From positions 1 to 43,594 of the forward strand of contig NZ_JAJAUY010000041.1 of NCBI RefSeq assembly GCF_020532625.1: a stretch of DNA of 43,594 nt, in the 5' to 3' direction. Below the pieces are notes generated by a model. That model did not search any database, was not told the origin of the DNA, and saw only the letters and a program-made list of their open reading frames with translations. A program made the translations under genes and the position numbers. Shown here piece after piece: positions 8,533 through 19,391 of the stretch. How positions within the stretch are numbered: the first letter of the stretch is position 1; the number at the start of each line of letters is the position of its first letter. This DNA is from Streptomyces antimicrobicus (lineage in GTDB: Bacteria > Actinomycetota > Actinomycetes > Streptomycetales > Streptomycetaceae).

Positions 8533-8591
8533 GAGGTTTCTCCCTGAGTAGCAAGGTGAAACCGGGTGGACGCGTGGACTTCCACGAGCGC

Positions 8592-8680
8592 GTGCGGGCA
8601 TGCGGGCATGGACCATGCGGGCATGCCTGAGCTGCGCCGTCGGTGATTTTGCGTTCCCCCCCGGGAGTGATCACAGAGTA
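8592..8680. promoter_or_regulatory. Upstream region of the FG-GAP gene: short repeats and possible promoter
   Basis: On the minus strand TACTCT (8675-8680) is a TANNNT -10 candidate, next to the palindrome GTGATCAC (8667-8674). Closer to the gene, GCGGGCAT is repeated three times at about 8594-8624. I see no gene between 8533 and 8760. Confidence 0.35.
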
Positions 8681-8760
8681 CGCGGGAAGATCCCCGAGGA
8701 AGAAGTGGTTTCTCGTACAACCTTTCGACATGTCGTCGATCGCCGCCCGGCCGCCCGCGA

Positions 8761-9438
8761 TCAGCTCTTGCGGTGCCCCACCAGGCGGGGCTTCGACTCC
8801 AGGCCGTCCAGGCCGTGCCAGGCCAGGTTCACCAGGTGCGCGGCCACCTCGGCCTTCTTCGGGCGGCGGACGTCCAGCCACCACTGGCCCGTCAGGGCCA
8901 CCATGCCCACCAGCGCCTGCGCGTACAGCGGGGCCAGCTTCGGATCGAAGCCGCGGGCCTTGAACTCAAGGCCCAGGATGTCCTCCACCTGCGTGGCGAT
9001 GTCGCTGATCAGCGAGGCGAAGGTACCCGTCGACTGGGCGACGGGGGAGTCGCGGACCAGGATGCGGAAACCGTCGGTGTACGTCTCGATGTAGTCCAGC
9101 AGGGCGAACGCCGCCTGCTCCAGCAGCTCCCGCGGATGCCCGGCCGTCAGCGCGCCCGTGACCATGTCCAGCAACTGGCGCATCTCCCGGTCGACCACGA
9201 CCGCGTACAGCCCCTCCTTGCCGCCGAAGTGCTCGTAGACCACCGGCTTGGACACCCCCGCCTTCGCCGCGATCTCCTCCACCGAGGTGCCCTCGAAGCC
9301 CTTCTCGGCGAACAGGGCACGGCCGATGTCCAGCAGTTGCTGGCGCCGCTCCGCGCCCGTCATCCTCACCCGGCGGCTGCGCCGGGGCCTGTCGCTGCTG
9401 GAAGTACTACCGCCGTCGATCGCCACGCCCCCCATCAT
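8761..9438 (-). CDS. TetR-family transcriptional regulator
   Basis: The protein has 225 residues. The N-terminal helix-turn-helix is clear (about 30-75: RRQQLLDIGRALFAEKGFEG, then SVEEIAAKAGVSKPVVYEHF), followed by an all-helical ligand domain ending WWLDVRRPKKAEVAAHLVNL. The ATGATG start at 9438 overlaps the desaturase stop in an ATGA junction, so the two are translationally coupled. Actinobacterial TetR proteins next to desaturases usually control membrane lipid genes in response to acyl-CoA, so autoregulation of this operon is likely (inference). Confidence 0.92.
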   Translation of the reverse strand: MMGGVAIDGGSTSSSDRPRRSRRVRMTGAERRQQLLDIGRALFAEKGFEGTSVEEIAAKAGVSKPVVYEHFGGKEGLYAVVVDREMRQLLDMVTGALTAGHPRELLEQAAFALLDYIETYTDGFRILVRDSPVAQSTGTFASLISDIATQVEDILGLEFKARGFDPKLAPLYAQALVGMVALTGQWWLDVRRPKKAEVAAHLVNLAWHGLDGLESKPRLVGHRKS

Positions 9439-10415
9439 GCCGCGTTCGACAGGTTTTCCTTGCGCCGGGCGTCGATGCGGTCCTCCGACGGCCACCGCAC
9501 GTCGGTCGCCCAGCCGAGCTGTTCGAACCAGCGGATCAGCCGGGCGCTGGAGTCCACCTGCCCGCGCAGCACCCCGTGCCGGGCCGAGGTCGGGTCCGCG
9601 TGGTGCAGGTTGTGCCAGGACTCCCCGCACGACAGCACCGCCAGCCACCACACGTTGCCCGAGCGGTCCCGGGACCGGAACGGGCGCTTGCCCACCGCGT
9701 GACAGATCGAATTGATCGACCACGTCACATGGTGCAGCAGGGCCACCCGGACCAGCGAGCCCCAGAAGAACGCCGTGAACGCCCCCCACCACGACCAGGT
9801 CACCAGCCCGCCCACCAGCGGCGGGATCAGCAGCGACACCACCGTCCACAGCACGAACTGCCGACTGACCGCCCGCAGCGCCCGGTCCTTGACCAGATCA
9901 GGGGCGTACTTGCGCTGATCGGTCTGCTCCGCGTCGAACAACCACCCCACATGCGCCCAGCACAAGCCCTTCAACAGCGCCGGAACCGTCTCCCCGAACC
10001 GCCACGGCGAATGCGGGTCACCCTCGGCGTCCGAGAACCTGTGGTGCTTGCGGTGATCGGCCACCCACCGCACCAGCGGCCCCTCCACCGCCATCGACCC
10101 GGCGATCGCCAACGCGATCCGCAGCGGCCGCCGCGCCTTGAAGGAACCGTGCGTGAAATGCCGGTGGAAACCGACCGTGATCCCGTGGCACGCCACGAAA
10201 TACATGAACGCCATCAAACCCAGATCCAGCCAGCTCACCCCCCAGCCCCACGCCAGCGGAACCGCCGCCAGCAACGCCACGAAAGGCACGGTGATGAACA
10301 GCAGCAGCGCGATCTGCTCGATCGACCGCTTCTGCTCGCCACCGAGCGTCGCGGACGTCTCGGCCTCGTCCGAGGGCGCGGAGCCGCCCCTGATCAGATC
10401 GGGCGAAAGAGTCAT
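9435..10415 (-). CDS. Acyl-CoA/fatty acid delta-9-type desaturase, membrane di-iron
   Basis: The protein has 326 residues with four predicted membrane segments and the three histidine boxes of membrane di-iron desaturases: HRHFTH, DHRKHHRFSD and WHNLHHADP. It inserts a double bond into acyl chains and so adjusts membrane fluidity. ATG 10415 has AGGGA about 6 nt upstream. It is the first gene of a two-gene operon with the TetR regulator. Its upstream region (10485-10531) is rich in CCGTA/TACGG repeats that look like regulator sites. Confidence 0.93.
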   Translation of the reverse strand: MTLSPDLIRGGSAPSDEAETSATLGGEQKRSIEQIALLLFITVPFVALLAAVPLAWGWGVSWLDLGLMAFMYFVACHGITVGFHRHFTHGSFKARRPLRIALAIAGSMAVEGPLVRWVADHRKHHRFSDAEGDPHSPWRFGETVPALLKGLCWAHVGWLFDAEQTDQRKYAPDLVKDRALRAVSRQFVLWTVVSLLIPPLVGGLVTWSWWGAFTAFFWGSLVRVALLHHVTWSINSICHAVGKRPFRSRDRSGNVWWLAVLSCGESWHNLHHADPTSARHGVLRGQVDSSARLIRWFEQLGWATDVRWPSEDRIDARRKENLSNAA

Positions 10416-10484
10416 AGGGCGTCCCTGGGGGTGGGGGATGGGGGGAAGGGGGGAGTCGGCACGACCCGCGGGTCGTCCACGCCG

Positions 10485-10531
10485 GCTCGGGCCACTACGG
10501 CTACGGGACCGTAACCTACGGCAACGTAAGT
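10485..10531. promoter_or_regulatory. Repeat-rich operator/promoter region between desaturase and ppc
   Basis: CCGTAACCTACGG (10509-10521) is an inverted repeat with 5-bp arms and a 3-bp spacer. It is flanked by further TACGG (10496-10500, 10502-10506) and ACGTAAG copies. It lies upstream of the desaturase start and well upstream of ppc. The coupled TetR protein is the obvious candidate ligand. Exact -10 and -35 boxes are not clear. Confidence 0.5.
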
Positions 10532-10702
10532 ATGGCAAAGGCGCGCCCCACGGCAACAGCTCCCCTACCCCTCCGCACCCCCGGTCCCACCCCGCCCCAG
10601 GTGGGGGGTACCACCGGCACCACCCCAGGCCACCTATCCTGGTGCCGTCGGACAGCGCGGTCCGCCCCAGTAGCGTTCGTAACACTGCAAGGAGCCGCAC
10701 CC

Positions 10703-13432
<2,730 letters not shown>

Positions 13433-13452
13433 CCAACCACCCCACCCACGAC

Positions 13453-13492
13453 GAAGCCCCCCGCCGCCGGTCTCCCGGCGACGGGGGGCTTC
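13453..13492. terminator. Bidirectional terminator between ppc and the LAXTG protein gene
   Basis: An 18-bp stem (13453-13470 with 13475-13492) has one mismatch and a TCTC loop. It lies between two convergent genes. Confidence 0.85.
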
Positions 13493-13504
13493 CTCACCAC
13501 AGCA

Positions 13505-14248
13505 CTACCGCATCGCCCGACGCCGCCGCACCGTCAACGCCGCACCCACCGCGATCAGCCCACCCGCCAACGCGGCCAGCAGACCGACCGGCGCGTCCGA
13601 ACCGGTCTTCGCCAGACCACCCGACGGCGACGACGGCGAACCCGACGGCACCGGCGCCGACGACACCGGCGCCGCCGACGACGGCGACCCGCTCACCGAA
13701 CCCGACGGCTTCGGCCCCGCCGAACCCGACGGCGACACCGACGACGACGGCGACACCGACACCGACGGCGACACCGACGGCGACGGCTTGGACGACGCAG
13801 ACGCCGACACGCTCGGCGACGGCGACGCACCCGGCCCCGAAACCGCCGGACACGTGTGGGACAAGTTGAACCACGACAACGCCCCGCCCCGCACCTCGGC
13901 CACCGCCGACGTCAGCTTCGCACCCGGCGCCGACGCCACGTACGCGTGGTTCGCGTTCGGCGGCCCGAACGACGTCACGACCTGCTGCCCACCAGGCTCG
14001 AAGGTCACCGTCAGCTTCACGAAGGAAACCGCCTTCGGATTGCCCGGAGCGATGAAGTGCCAGCCGTCCTGCGACGCCGGAACCGAGGCGCACTTCGCCT
14101 CGTGCTCACCGAACCCCGCAGCCGTCAAAGGCACCTGCTGGTGCAGCGGAACCGTGTACGAATCAGCCGCGAACGCAGGCGTCGCGACCAGCAGACAAGC
14201 AGCGGCAGGCAGCACGACAGCCGCCCGATGAAGCCTCGATATGGGCAT
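13505..14248 (-). CDS. Cell-wall-anchored LAXTG protein with Ser/Pro-rich stalk
   Basis: The protein has 247 residues: a signal peptide ending ATPAFAA, a conserved-looking globular part of about 110 residues with two Cys, a Ser/Pro/Gly-rich low-complexity stalk (about 140-210), then LAKTG, a hydrophobic segment and the tail RRRRAMR. LAXTG is the signal read by class E sortases in actinobacteria, so the protein should be covalently attached to peptidoglycan. Known chaplins also use LAXTG, but no chaplin domain is seen here. ATG 14248 has GAGG about 7 nt upstream. The stalk DNA is a degenerate repeat of GACGGCGAC-like units, probably prone to length variation. Confidence 0.88.
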   Translation of the reverse strand: MPISRLHRAAVVLPAAACLLVATPAFAADSYTVPLHQQVPLTAAGFGEHEAKCASVPASQDGWHFIAPGNPKAVSFVKLTVTFEPGGQQVVTSFGPPNANHAYVASAPGAKLTSAVAEVRGGALSWFNLSHTCPAVSGPGASPSPSVSASASSKPSPSVSPSVSVSPSSSVSPSGSAGPKPSGSVSGSPSSAAPVSSAPVPSGSPSSPSGGLAKTGSDAPVGLLAALAGGLIAVGAALTVRRRRAMR

Positions 14249-14296
14249 AGCGGAACCTCAGGTGTACGAGGGAGACCAACCGTGGGGGGCGGCAGC

Positions 14297-14327
14297 TCAG
14301 CATGCTGATCCCCGCCGCCACGGTCAA
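14297..14327 (-). promoter_or_regulatory. Candidate promoter of the LAXTG gene with palindrome
   Basis: TTGACC (14322-14327) and CATGCT (14299-14304) are separated by 17 bp on the minus strand. The -10 sits inside the perfect 12-bp palindrome TCAGCATGCTGA (14297-14308). Confidence 0.5.
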
Positions 14328-14365
14328 GCCGCTACGCACCACCCGAAAAAACGATCACACCAGCA

Positions 14366-14959
14366 TCAGGAGTTGTAAGCCGACTGCGCCCGCTCCAACC
14401 CCTCCACCACCAGACACTCCACCGCATCCGCCGAACGGTCCACGAACCAGTCCAGCTCCTTGCGCTCCACCGACGAAAAATCCTTCAACACGAAGTCCGC
14501 CACCTGCATCCGACCCGGAGGACGCCCGATACCGCACCGCACCCGGTGATACCCCGCCCCCGACGACTTCGTGATCGACTTCAACCCGTTGTGGCCGTTG
14601 TCCCCACCCCCCAGCTTCAACCGCAACGTCGCGTAATCGATGTCCAACTCGTCGTGCACCGCCACCACCCGCTCCAGCGGCACCTTGTAGAAATCACGCA
14701 ACGCCGTCACCGGGCCACCCGACAGATTCATGAACGACATCGGCTTCACCAGCACCACCCGCCGACCCGCCGGCCCCGGCGGACCCACACGGCCCTCCAC
14801 CACCTGCGCACGACCCGCCTTGTGCGCCTTGAACCTGCCACCCATCCGCTCCGCCAGCAGATCCACCACCATGAAACCGATGTTGTGGCGGTTCCCCGCG
14901 TACTCGGCACCCGGATTACCCAGCCCGACCACCAGCCACGGGCTCGACTCGTCCGACAC
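14366..14959 (-). CDS. pth: Peptidyl-tRNA hydrolase
   Basis: The protein has 197 residues and releases peptides from prematurely dropped peptidyl-tRNA, recycling the tRNA. The family motifs are present: [20 protein letters not shown] with catalytic His25, [16 protein letters not shown] with Asp103, and [14 protein letters not shown] 14959 has GAGGAG about 8 nt upstream. It lies 87 nt downstream of the L25 gene on the same strand. A GTTTTTTC run lies about 16 nt past the stop, without a convincing hairpin. Confidence 0.97.
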   Translation of the reverse strand: MSDESSPWLVVGLGNPGAEYAGNRHNIGFMVVDLLAERMGGRFKAHKAGRAQVVEGRVGPPGPAGRRVVLVKPMSFMNLSGGPVTALRDFYKVPLERVVAVHDELDIDYATLRLKLGGGDNGHNGLKSITKSSGAGYHRVRCGIGRPPGRMQVADFVLKDFSSVERKELDWFVDRSADAVECLVVEGLERAQSAYNS

Positions 14960-15046
14960 TCTGCTCGCTCCTCACACAAGACGACCGCCGCCCCACTCCG
15001 ACAGGAGCAGAACGGCGGTCGGTCAGCAACGTGGTACCGAGAGGAC

Positions 15047-15625
15047 TCAGGCCTCCTCGGTCTCCTCCGCGGCCGGCTCCTCGGCCTGCGCCGCCAGCAC
15101 CTGCAGCACGACCGCGTCCGCGTCCGTCACCAGAGTGACACCCGACGGCAGCGTGACGTCCTTCGCGAGCACCGACGCGCCCGCCTCCAGACCCTCCACC
15201 GACACCGTCACGGCCTCCGGCAGGTGCGTGGCCTCGGCCTCGACCGACAGGGTGTTCAGCACGTGCTCCAGCAGGTTCCCACCCGCAGCCAGCTCACCCT
15301 CGGCGTGCACCGGAACCTCCACCGTGACCTTCTCGCCCTTCTTCACGACGAGGAAGTCCACGTGGTTGATGACCGGCTTCAGCGGGTGACGCTGCACGGC
15401 CTTCGGGATCACCAGCTCGGTGCCCGCACCCTCGATGTCCAGGGAGATCAGGACGTTCGGGGTCTTCAGCGCCATCATCAGCGCGTGCGCCTCGACGTTG
15501 ACGTGCTTCGGGTCCTGGCCGTGACCGTAGATCACGGTCGGCGTCAGGTTCGCGCGACGCGCCTGACGGGCAGCGCCCTTACCGAAGTCGGTACGCAGCG
15601 AGCCGGAAAGCTTCACCTCGGACAT
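15047..15625 (-). CDS. rplY: 50S ribosomal protein L25/general stress protein CTC
   Basis: The protein has 192 residues, the long (TL5/CTC) form with an extra C-terminal beta domain. It binds 5S rRNA. MSEVKLSGSLRTDFGKGAAR is the typical start, HALMMALKTPNVLISL and HVDFLVVKKGEKVTVEVPV are family segments, and the tail is Glu/Ala-rich. ATG 15625 has GAGGAG 6 nt upstream; an in-frame extension to 15784 is not supported. It follows prs at 187 nt, in the common actinobacterial order prs-rplY-pth. Confidence 0.96.
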   Translation of the reverse strand: MSEVKLSGSLRTDFGKGAARQARRANLTPTVIYGHGQDPKHVNVEAHALMMALKTPNVLISLDIEGAGTELVIPKAVQRHPLKPVINHVDFLVVKKGEKVTVEVPVHAEGELAAGGNLLEHVLNTLSVEAEATHLPEAVTVSVEGLEAGASVLAKDVTLPSGVTLVTDADAVVLQVLAAQAEEPAAEETEEA

Positions 15626-15812
15626 GTTCACTCCTCGTGGGGTGACGGATACGGACAAGGTCACCCGGCCACCAAACGGCCTGCTACGAAGAGCGCGTCG
15701 ATAACGGAGAACCGCCACGCACACGCGTGCGGCCTCCCTCGCCGAGCAACCCGATGAGTCTACCCGGCCGGGAGGCCACACCAAAAAAGGATCTACACGA
15801 CCCTCGTCCCCG
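15626..15812 (-). other. prs-rplY intergenic region with inverted repeats
   Basis: No gene is seen. GGCCTCCC (15731-15738) pairs with GGGAGGCC (15770-15777) across a 31-nt loop. A near-palindrome CGCACACGCGTGCG (15718-15731) is adjacent. An A6 run on the + strand (15783-15788) reads as T6 on the transcribed strand just after prs. It could be a weak terminator or a promoter for rplY; neither is certain. Confidence 0.35.
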
Positions 15813-16790
15813 CTACTGCTGCTCCTCGAACAGGCTCGTCACCGAACCGTCCTCGAAGACCTCACGCACCGCACGAGCGATCATCGGAGCGATCGACAAC
15901 ACCGTGATCTTGTCCAGCTCCAGGTCCGACGGATCCGGCAGCGTGTTCGTGAACACGAACTCGCTCACCTTCGAATTCTTCAGACGGTCCGCAGCCGGCC
16001 CCGACAGAATGCCGTGCGTCGCCGTCACGATCACATCCTCCGCACCGTGCGCGAACAGCGCCTCGGCCGCAGCACAAATCGTGCCACCGGTGTCGATCAT
16101 GTCGTCCACCAGCACGCAGACGCGGCCCTTGACCTCACCGACCACCTCGTGCACCGTCACCTGATTGGCGACGTCCTTGTCACGACGCTTGTGCACGATC
16201 GCCAGCGGCGCATCCAGCCGGTCGCACCAACGGTCCGCCACACGCACCCGGCCCGCGTCCGGAGACACCACCGTCAGCTTGCTCCGGTCCACCTTCGCAC
16301 CGACATAGTCCGCCAGCACGTTGAGCGCCGACAGATGATCCACCGGACCGTCGAAGAACCCCTGGATCTGATCCGTGTGCAGGTCCACCGTCAAGATCCG
16401 GTCCGCACCCGCCGTCTTCAGCAGATCCGCCACCAGACGCGCCGAAATCGGCTCACGGCCCTTGTGCTTCTTGTCCTGCCGCGCATACCCGTACGACGGA
16501 ACGATCACCGTGATCGAACGCGCCGACGCACGCTTCAGCGCGTCAATCATGATCAACTGCTCCATGACCCACTTGTTGATCGGAGCCGTGTGGCTCTGGA
16601 TCACAAAGCAGTCCGCACCCCGCGCCGACTCCTCGAAGCGGACATAGATCTCACCATTGGCGAAATCAAAAGCCTTCGTCGGCACCAGACCGACACCCAG
16701 CTGATGCGCGACCTCCTCGGCCAGCTCGGGGTGGGCGCGGCCGGAGAAGAGCATCAGCTTCTTCTCGCCGGTCGTCTTGATCCCGGTCAC
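15813..16790 (-). CDS. prs: Ribose-phosphate pyrophosphokinase (PRPP synthetase)
   Basis: The protein has 325 residues and makes PRPP from ribose 5-phosphate and ATP for nucleotide, histidine and tryptophan synthesis. Motifs seen are LFSGRAHPELAEEVA, FDFANGEIYVRFEES, the ATP-binding YGYARQDKKHKGREPISA, TVDLHTDQIQGFF, and the PRPP-binding VLVDDMIDTGGTI. GTG 16790 has GAGGAG about 9 nt upstream. It lies 123 nt downstream of glmU on the same strand. Confidence 0.97.
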   Translation of the reverse strand: MTGIKTTGEKKLMLFSGRAHPELAEEVAHQLGVGLVPTKAFDFANGEIYVRFEESARGADCFVIQSHTAPINKWVMEQLIMIDALKRASARSITVIVPSYGYARQDKKHKGREPISARLVADLLKTAGADRILTVDLHTDQIQGFFDGPVDHLSALNVLADYVGAKVDRSKLTVVSPDAGRVRVADRWCDRLDAPLAIVHKRRDKDVANQVTVHEVVGEVKGRVCVLVDDMIDTGGTICAAAEALFAHGAEDVIVTATHGILSGPAADRLKNSKVSEFVFTNTLPDPSDLELDKITVLSIAPMIARAVREVFEDGSVTSLFEEQQ

Positions 16791-16913
16791 AGCACTGTCT
16801 CCTCAGACGTGTTGAAAGCTGCTCGGCCCCATGCGCGTCCGTCCCGCGCACGGCGAACCAGCCGAATTGCGTGCACTATCACGGTACGCCGTCCCCGGCC
16901 TACCTGTTTCCGG

Positions 16914-18362
16914 TCAGTGCGCGTCGGAGTCCGTCGGAACCGCCGACGCCGCCGCCTGCGCAGCAGCACTACCCGGACGCTTACGAGCCACCCAACCCTC
17001 GATATTGCGCTGCTGACCACGGGCCACAGCCAGCGCACCGGGCGGCACATCCTTGGTGATCACCGAGCCGGCAGCCGTGTACGCACCGTCCCCGATCGTG
17101 ACAGGCGCCACAAACATGTTGTCCGACCCCGTCTTGCAGTGCGAACCGACCGTCGTGTGGTGCTTGTGCTCACCGTCATAGTTCACAAAAACACTCGCCG
17201 CACCGATGTTCGTGTACTCACCGATCGTCGCATCACCCACGTACGACAGATGCGGCACCTTCGTACCCTCACCGATCGACGCGTTCTTCATCTCCACGTA
17301 CGTCCCGGCCTTCGCCTTCGCACCCAACGACGTACCCGGCCGCAGATACGCGAACGGCCCCACACTCGCGAACTCACCGATCACCGCACCGTCCGCCACC
17401 GTGTTGTCCACCCGCGCACCGGCACCCACCCGCGTATCCCTCAGGCGCGTGTTCGGACCCACCTCCGCGCCCTCACCGACATACGTGTCACCCAGAAGCT
17501 GCGTACCCGGATGGATCAGCGCATCCTGACCGAAACCGACCGTCACGTCCACGAACGTACTGCCCGGATCCACCACCGTCACCCCACCGAGCATCGCCCG
17601 CTCCAGCAGCCGCGCATTCAGCAGCGCACGCGCCTCCGCCAGCTGGACCCGGTTGTTGATCCCCAGGATCTCCCGGTGGTCCTTCCCCACCGACGCACCC
17701 ACCCGATGACCCGCCTCACGCAAGATCCCCAGCACATCCGTCAGGTACTCCTCACCCTGACTGTTGTCCGTACGGACCTTCCCCAGCGCATCCGCCAGCA
17801 GCGCACCGTCGAACGCGAACACACCCGAATTGATCTCCCGGATCGCACGCTGCGCATCCGTGGCGTCCTTGTGCTCCACGATCGCCTTCACCGCGCCCGA
17901 CTCCACATCGCGCACGATGCGGCCGTAACCGGTCGAGTCCGGGACCTCGGCCGTCAGCACCGTCACGGCGTTGCCGTCGGCGTCGTGCGTGGCCACCAGC
18001 GCGGACAGGGTCTGCGCGGTCAGCAGCGGGGTGTCACCGCAGACGACGACCACGGTGCCCTCGACCGCCCCGCCGAGCTCCTCCAGAGCCATCCGGACGG
18101 CGTGACCGGTGCCGTTCTGCTCGTGCTGCACCGCGGTGCGCACACCGGGGTCGACGGCGGAGAGGTGCGCCTGCACCTGCTCCCGGGCGTGTCCCACGAC
18201 GACGACCAGGTCGTGCGGGTCCAGCTCACGGGCGGCGGCGACGACGTGACCGACGAGCGAACGCCCGCAGATCTCGTGGAGAACCTTCGGAGTGGCCGAC
18301 TTCATGCGGGTGCCCTCACCCGCTGCGAGTACGACGACGGCTGCCGGGCGGTTGGCGCTCAC
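16914..18362 (-). CDS. glmU: Bifunctional UDP-GlcNAc pyrophosphorylase/GlcN-1-P acetyltransferase
   Basis: The protein has 482 residues. The N-terminal uridylyltransferase has VVLAAGEGTRMKSATPKVLH (about 12-31), QNGTGHAV and CGDTPLL. The C-terminal left-handed beta-helix has hexapeptide repeats (for example VGPFAYLRPGTSLG, KNASIGEGTKVPHLSYVGDA) and acetylates GlcN-1-P. The product UDP-GlcNAc feeds peptidoglycan synthesis. GTG 18362 has GAAGGG 8 nt upstream; an extension to 18470 runs through the terminator and is rejected. Third-position base choice changes visibly within the gene near 17.95 kb (see findings). Confidence 0.96.
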   Translation of the reverse strand: MSANRPAAVVVLAAGEGTRMKSATPKVLHEICGRSLVGHVVAAARELDPHDLVVVVGHAREQVQAHLSAVDPGVRTAVQHEQNGTGHAVRMALEELGGAVEGTVVVVCGDTPLLTAQTLSALVATHDADGNAVTVLTAEVPDSTGYGRIVRDVESGAVKAIVEHKDATDAQRAIREINSGVFAFDGALLADALGKVRTDNSQGEEYLTDVLGILREAGHRVGASVGKDHREILGINNRVQLAEARALLNARLLERAMLGGVTVVDPGSTFVDVTVGFGQDALIHPGTQLLGDTYVGEGAEVGPNTRLRDTRVGAGARVDNTVADGAVIGEFASVGPFAYLRPGTSLGAKAKAGTYVEMKNASIGEGTKVPHLSYVGDATIGEYTNIGAASVFVNYDGEHKHHTTVGSHCKTGSDNMFVAPVTIGDGAYTAAGSVITKDVPPGALAVARGQQRNIEGWVARKRPGSAAAQAAASAVPTDSDAH

Positions 18363-18429
18363 GGGTGTGCCCTTCGGCTTCGGGTGGTGGACCCGTGCAG
18401 GATACCGGGGGGTCGGGGGCCGTGAACGA

Positions 18430-18464
18430 GGCCGGGCCCCGACCGTGACGGTCGGGGCCCGGCC
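18430..18464 (-). terminator. Terminator hairpin after tRNA-Gln
   Basis: A perfect 16-bp stem (18430-18445 with 18449-18464) closes on a TGA triloop. It lies just downstream of the tRNA on its strand and upstream of glmU, so it separates the two transcripts. Confidence 0.8.
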
Positions 18465-18471
18465 ACGCATG

Positions 18472-18542
18472 CTCCCGGGGGAGGACTCGAACCCCCATGA
18501 TCAGAACCAAAATCTGACGTCTTGCCCTTAGACGACCCGGGA
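18472..18542 (-). tRNA. tRNA-Gln (anticodon TTG)
   Basis: The minus strand folds into a cloverleaf. Acceptor TCCCGGG (18536-18542) pairs with CCCGGGA (18473-18479), discriminator G at 18472. The anticodon stem TCAGA/TCTGA encloses TTTTGGT with anticodon TTG. The T loop is TTCGAGT with GGGGG/CCTCC arms, including one G-U pair. The 3' CCA is not encoded. Its 5' end lies only 6 nt from the stop codon of the neighbouring HTH/LAGLIDADG-like gene. Confidence 0.95.
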
Positions 18543-18548
18543 TAGCCG

Positions 18549-19241
18549 TTATGTCCGATTCAGAAGATCGGCCTCGTATGCAGCCCCTACTATGCCGCAC
18601 CACCAGCCTTCGATGCGACGGTAAAGCTCGGCGCTTTGCCGCACTCGGACGGTGAGACACCCGCGATAGGACTCCCCCGTGTTCTTGCGCAGGGTCGTCG
18701 GGGTGTGGCGCTTGATGACGGTCGTGCCCAGATCGGCGAGGTCGATCCCGGCGAGATCGGCCCAGAACTTCTCGGCGGCCGGAATGTCTGCCGTCTCGTG
18801 GATCGTGACGCTGAAGTGGATCTTCTCGGGGTCCACGCCCAGCAGGCGAAGCCAGGTCAGGTAGACCTTGATCATGCCCGGATCGCTGTTCACGAAGATC
18901 ACCCGCTCGCGGCGATCGTAGGTCTTGTCTTTCGCTCCCTCGGACCAGTAGAGCCCGACGCCGATGAGGAACAGCTCCCGCTCCGTCAGGGTGCCGATCT
19001 CCGCCGCGGCGGCCCGCTTGGTCTCCTGGCGGGCGGCGTCCCGTGCGGCCAGCTCGCGGTCCCAGCGGGCGCGGGCGGCCTGCTTGCCCTGCTCGACGCG
19101 CCGTGCGGGCGTCGGCAGGTCGCGGACCCAGAGGGAGACCGAGCTCTTGGCGCAGCCCAGCTCGGCGGTGATCTCGTTGTAGGTGCGGCCCTGGAGGCGT
19201 AGCTCGCGGGCCCTGGCCTGGAGGTCGGTTTTTGCCTTCAT
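18549..19241 (-). CDS. HTH plus LAGLIDADG-like (homing-endonuclease-related) protein
   Basis: The protein has 230 residues from ATG 19241; ATG 19280 would add 13 residues and neither start has a good ribosome site. Residues 1-45 form a resolvase-type helix-turn-helix (LRLQGRTYNEITAELGCAKS, then VSLWVRDL). A charged Arg/Ala/Glu helix follows. The rest (LFLIGVGLYWSEGAKDK, FVNSDPGMIKVYLTWLRLLG, GCLTVRVRQSAELYRRIEGW) matches a widespread bacterial family that I recall as LAGLIDADG-related. The GLYWSEGAKD stretch resembles a LAGLIDADG helix with its acidic residue. Base composition looks lower in GC than the neighbours, especially upstream (19255-19320). It ends 6 nt before tRNA-Gln, suggesting insertion there. 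Function unproven. Confidence 0.7.
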   Translation of the reverse strand: MKAKTDLQARARELRLQGRTYNEITAELGCAKSSVSLWVRDLPTPARRVEQGKQAARARWDRELAARDAARQETKRAAAAEIGTLTERELFLIGVGLYWSEGAKDKTYDRRERVIFVNSDPGMIKVYLTWLRLLGVDPEKIHFSVTIHETADIPAAEKFWADLAGIDLADLGTTVIKRHTPTTLRKNTGESYRGCLTVRVRQSAELYRRIEGWWCGIVGAAYEADLLNRT

Positions 19242-19391
19242 GGGGGCTACGGTGCGTCCGGAATTCGGTATTCCTGCCATGAAATCCGGATGATTCAGTC
19301 GTATGTGCGATGGTCGCGGATTTGGGCGCATCTCCGGAGTGTGTGTGATAAGCCGCCGGTGCGGCGGGGGCCCGCCCGTACGCTGGTGGGC

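Noticed and set aside
6772..8547. Plus-strand open frame opposite the FG-GAP gene
   Set aside because: Ala/Val-rich shadow; the minus-strand frame has a signal peptide and repeated calcium loops.
14960..15046. Terminator between rplY and pth
   Set aside because: The 8-bp inverted repeat (GACCGCCG/CGGCGGTC) has a loop of over 20 nt and no U-tract; co-transcription is more likely.
18362..18470. Longer N-terminus for glmU
   Set aside because: It would translate through the tRNA terminator hairpin, and GlmU begins at the ANRPAAVVVLAAG part.
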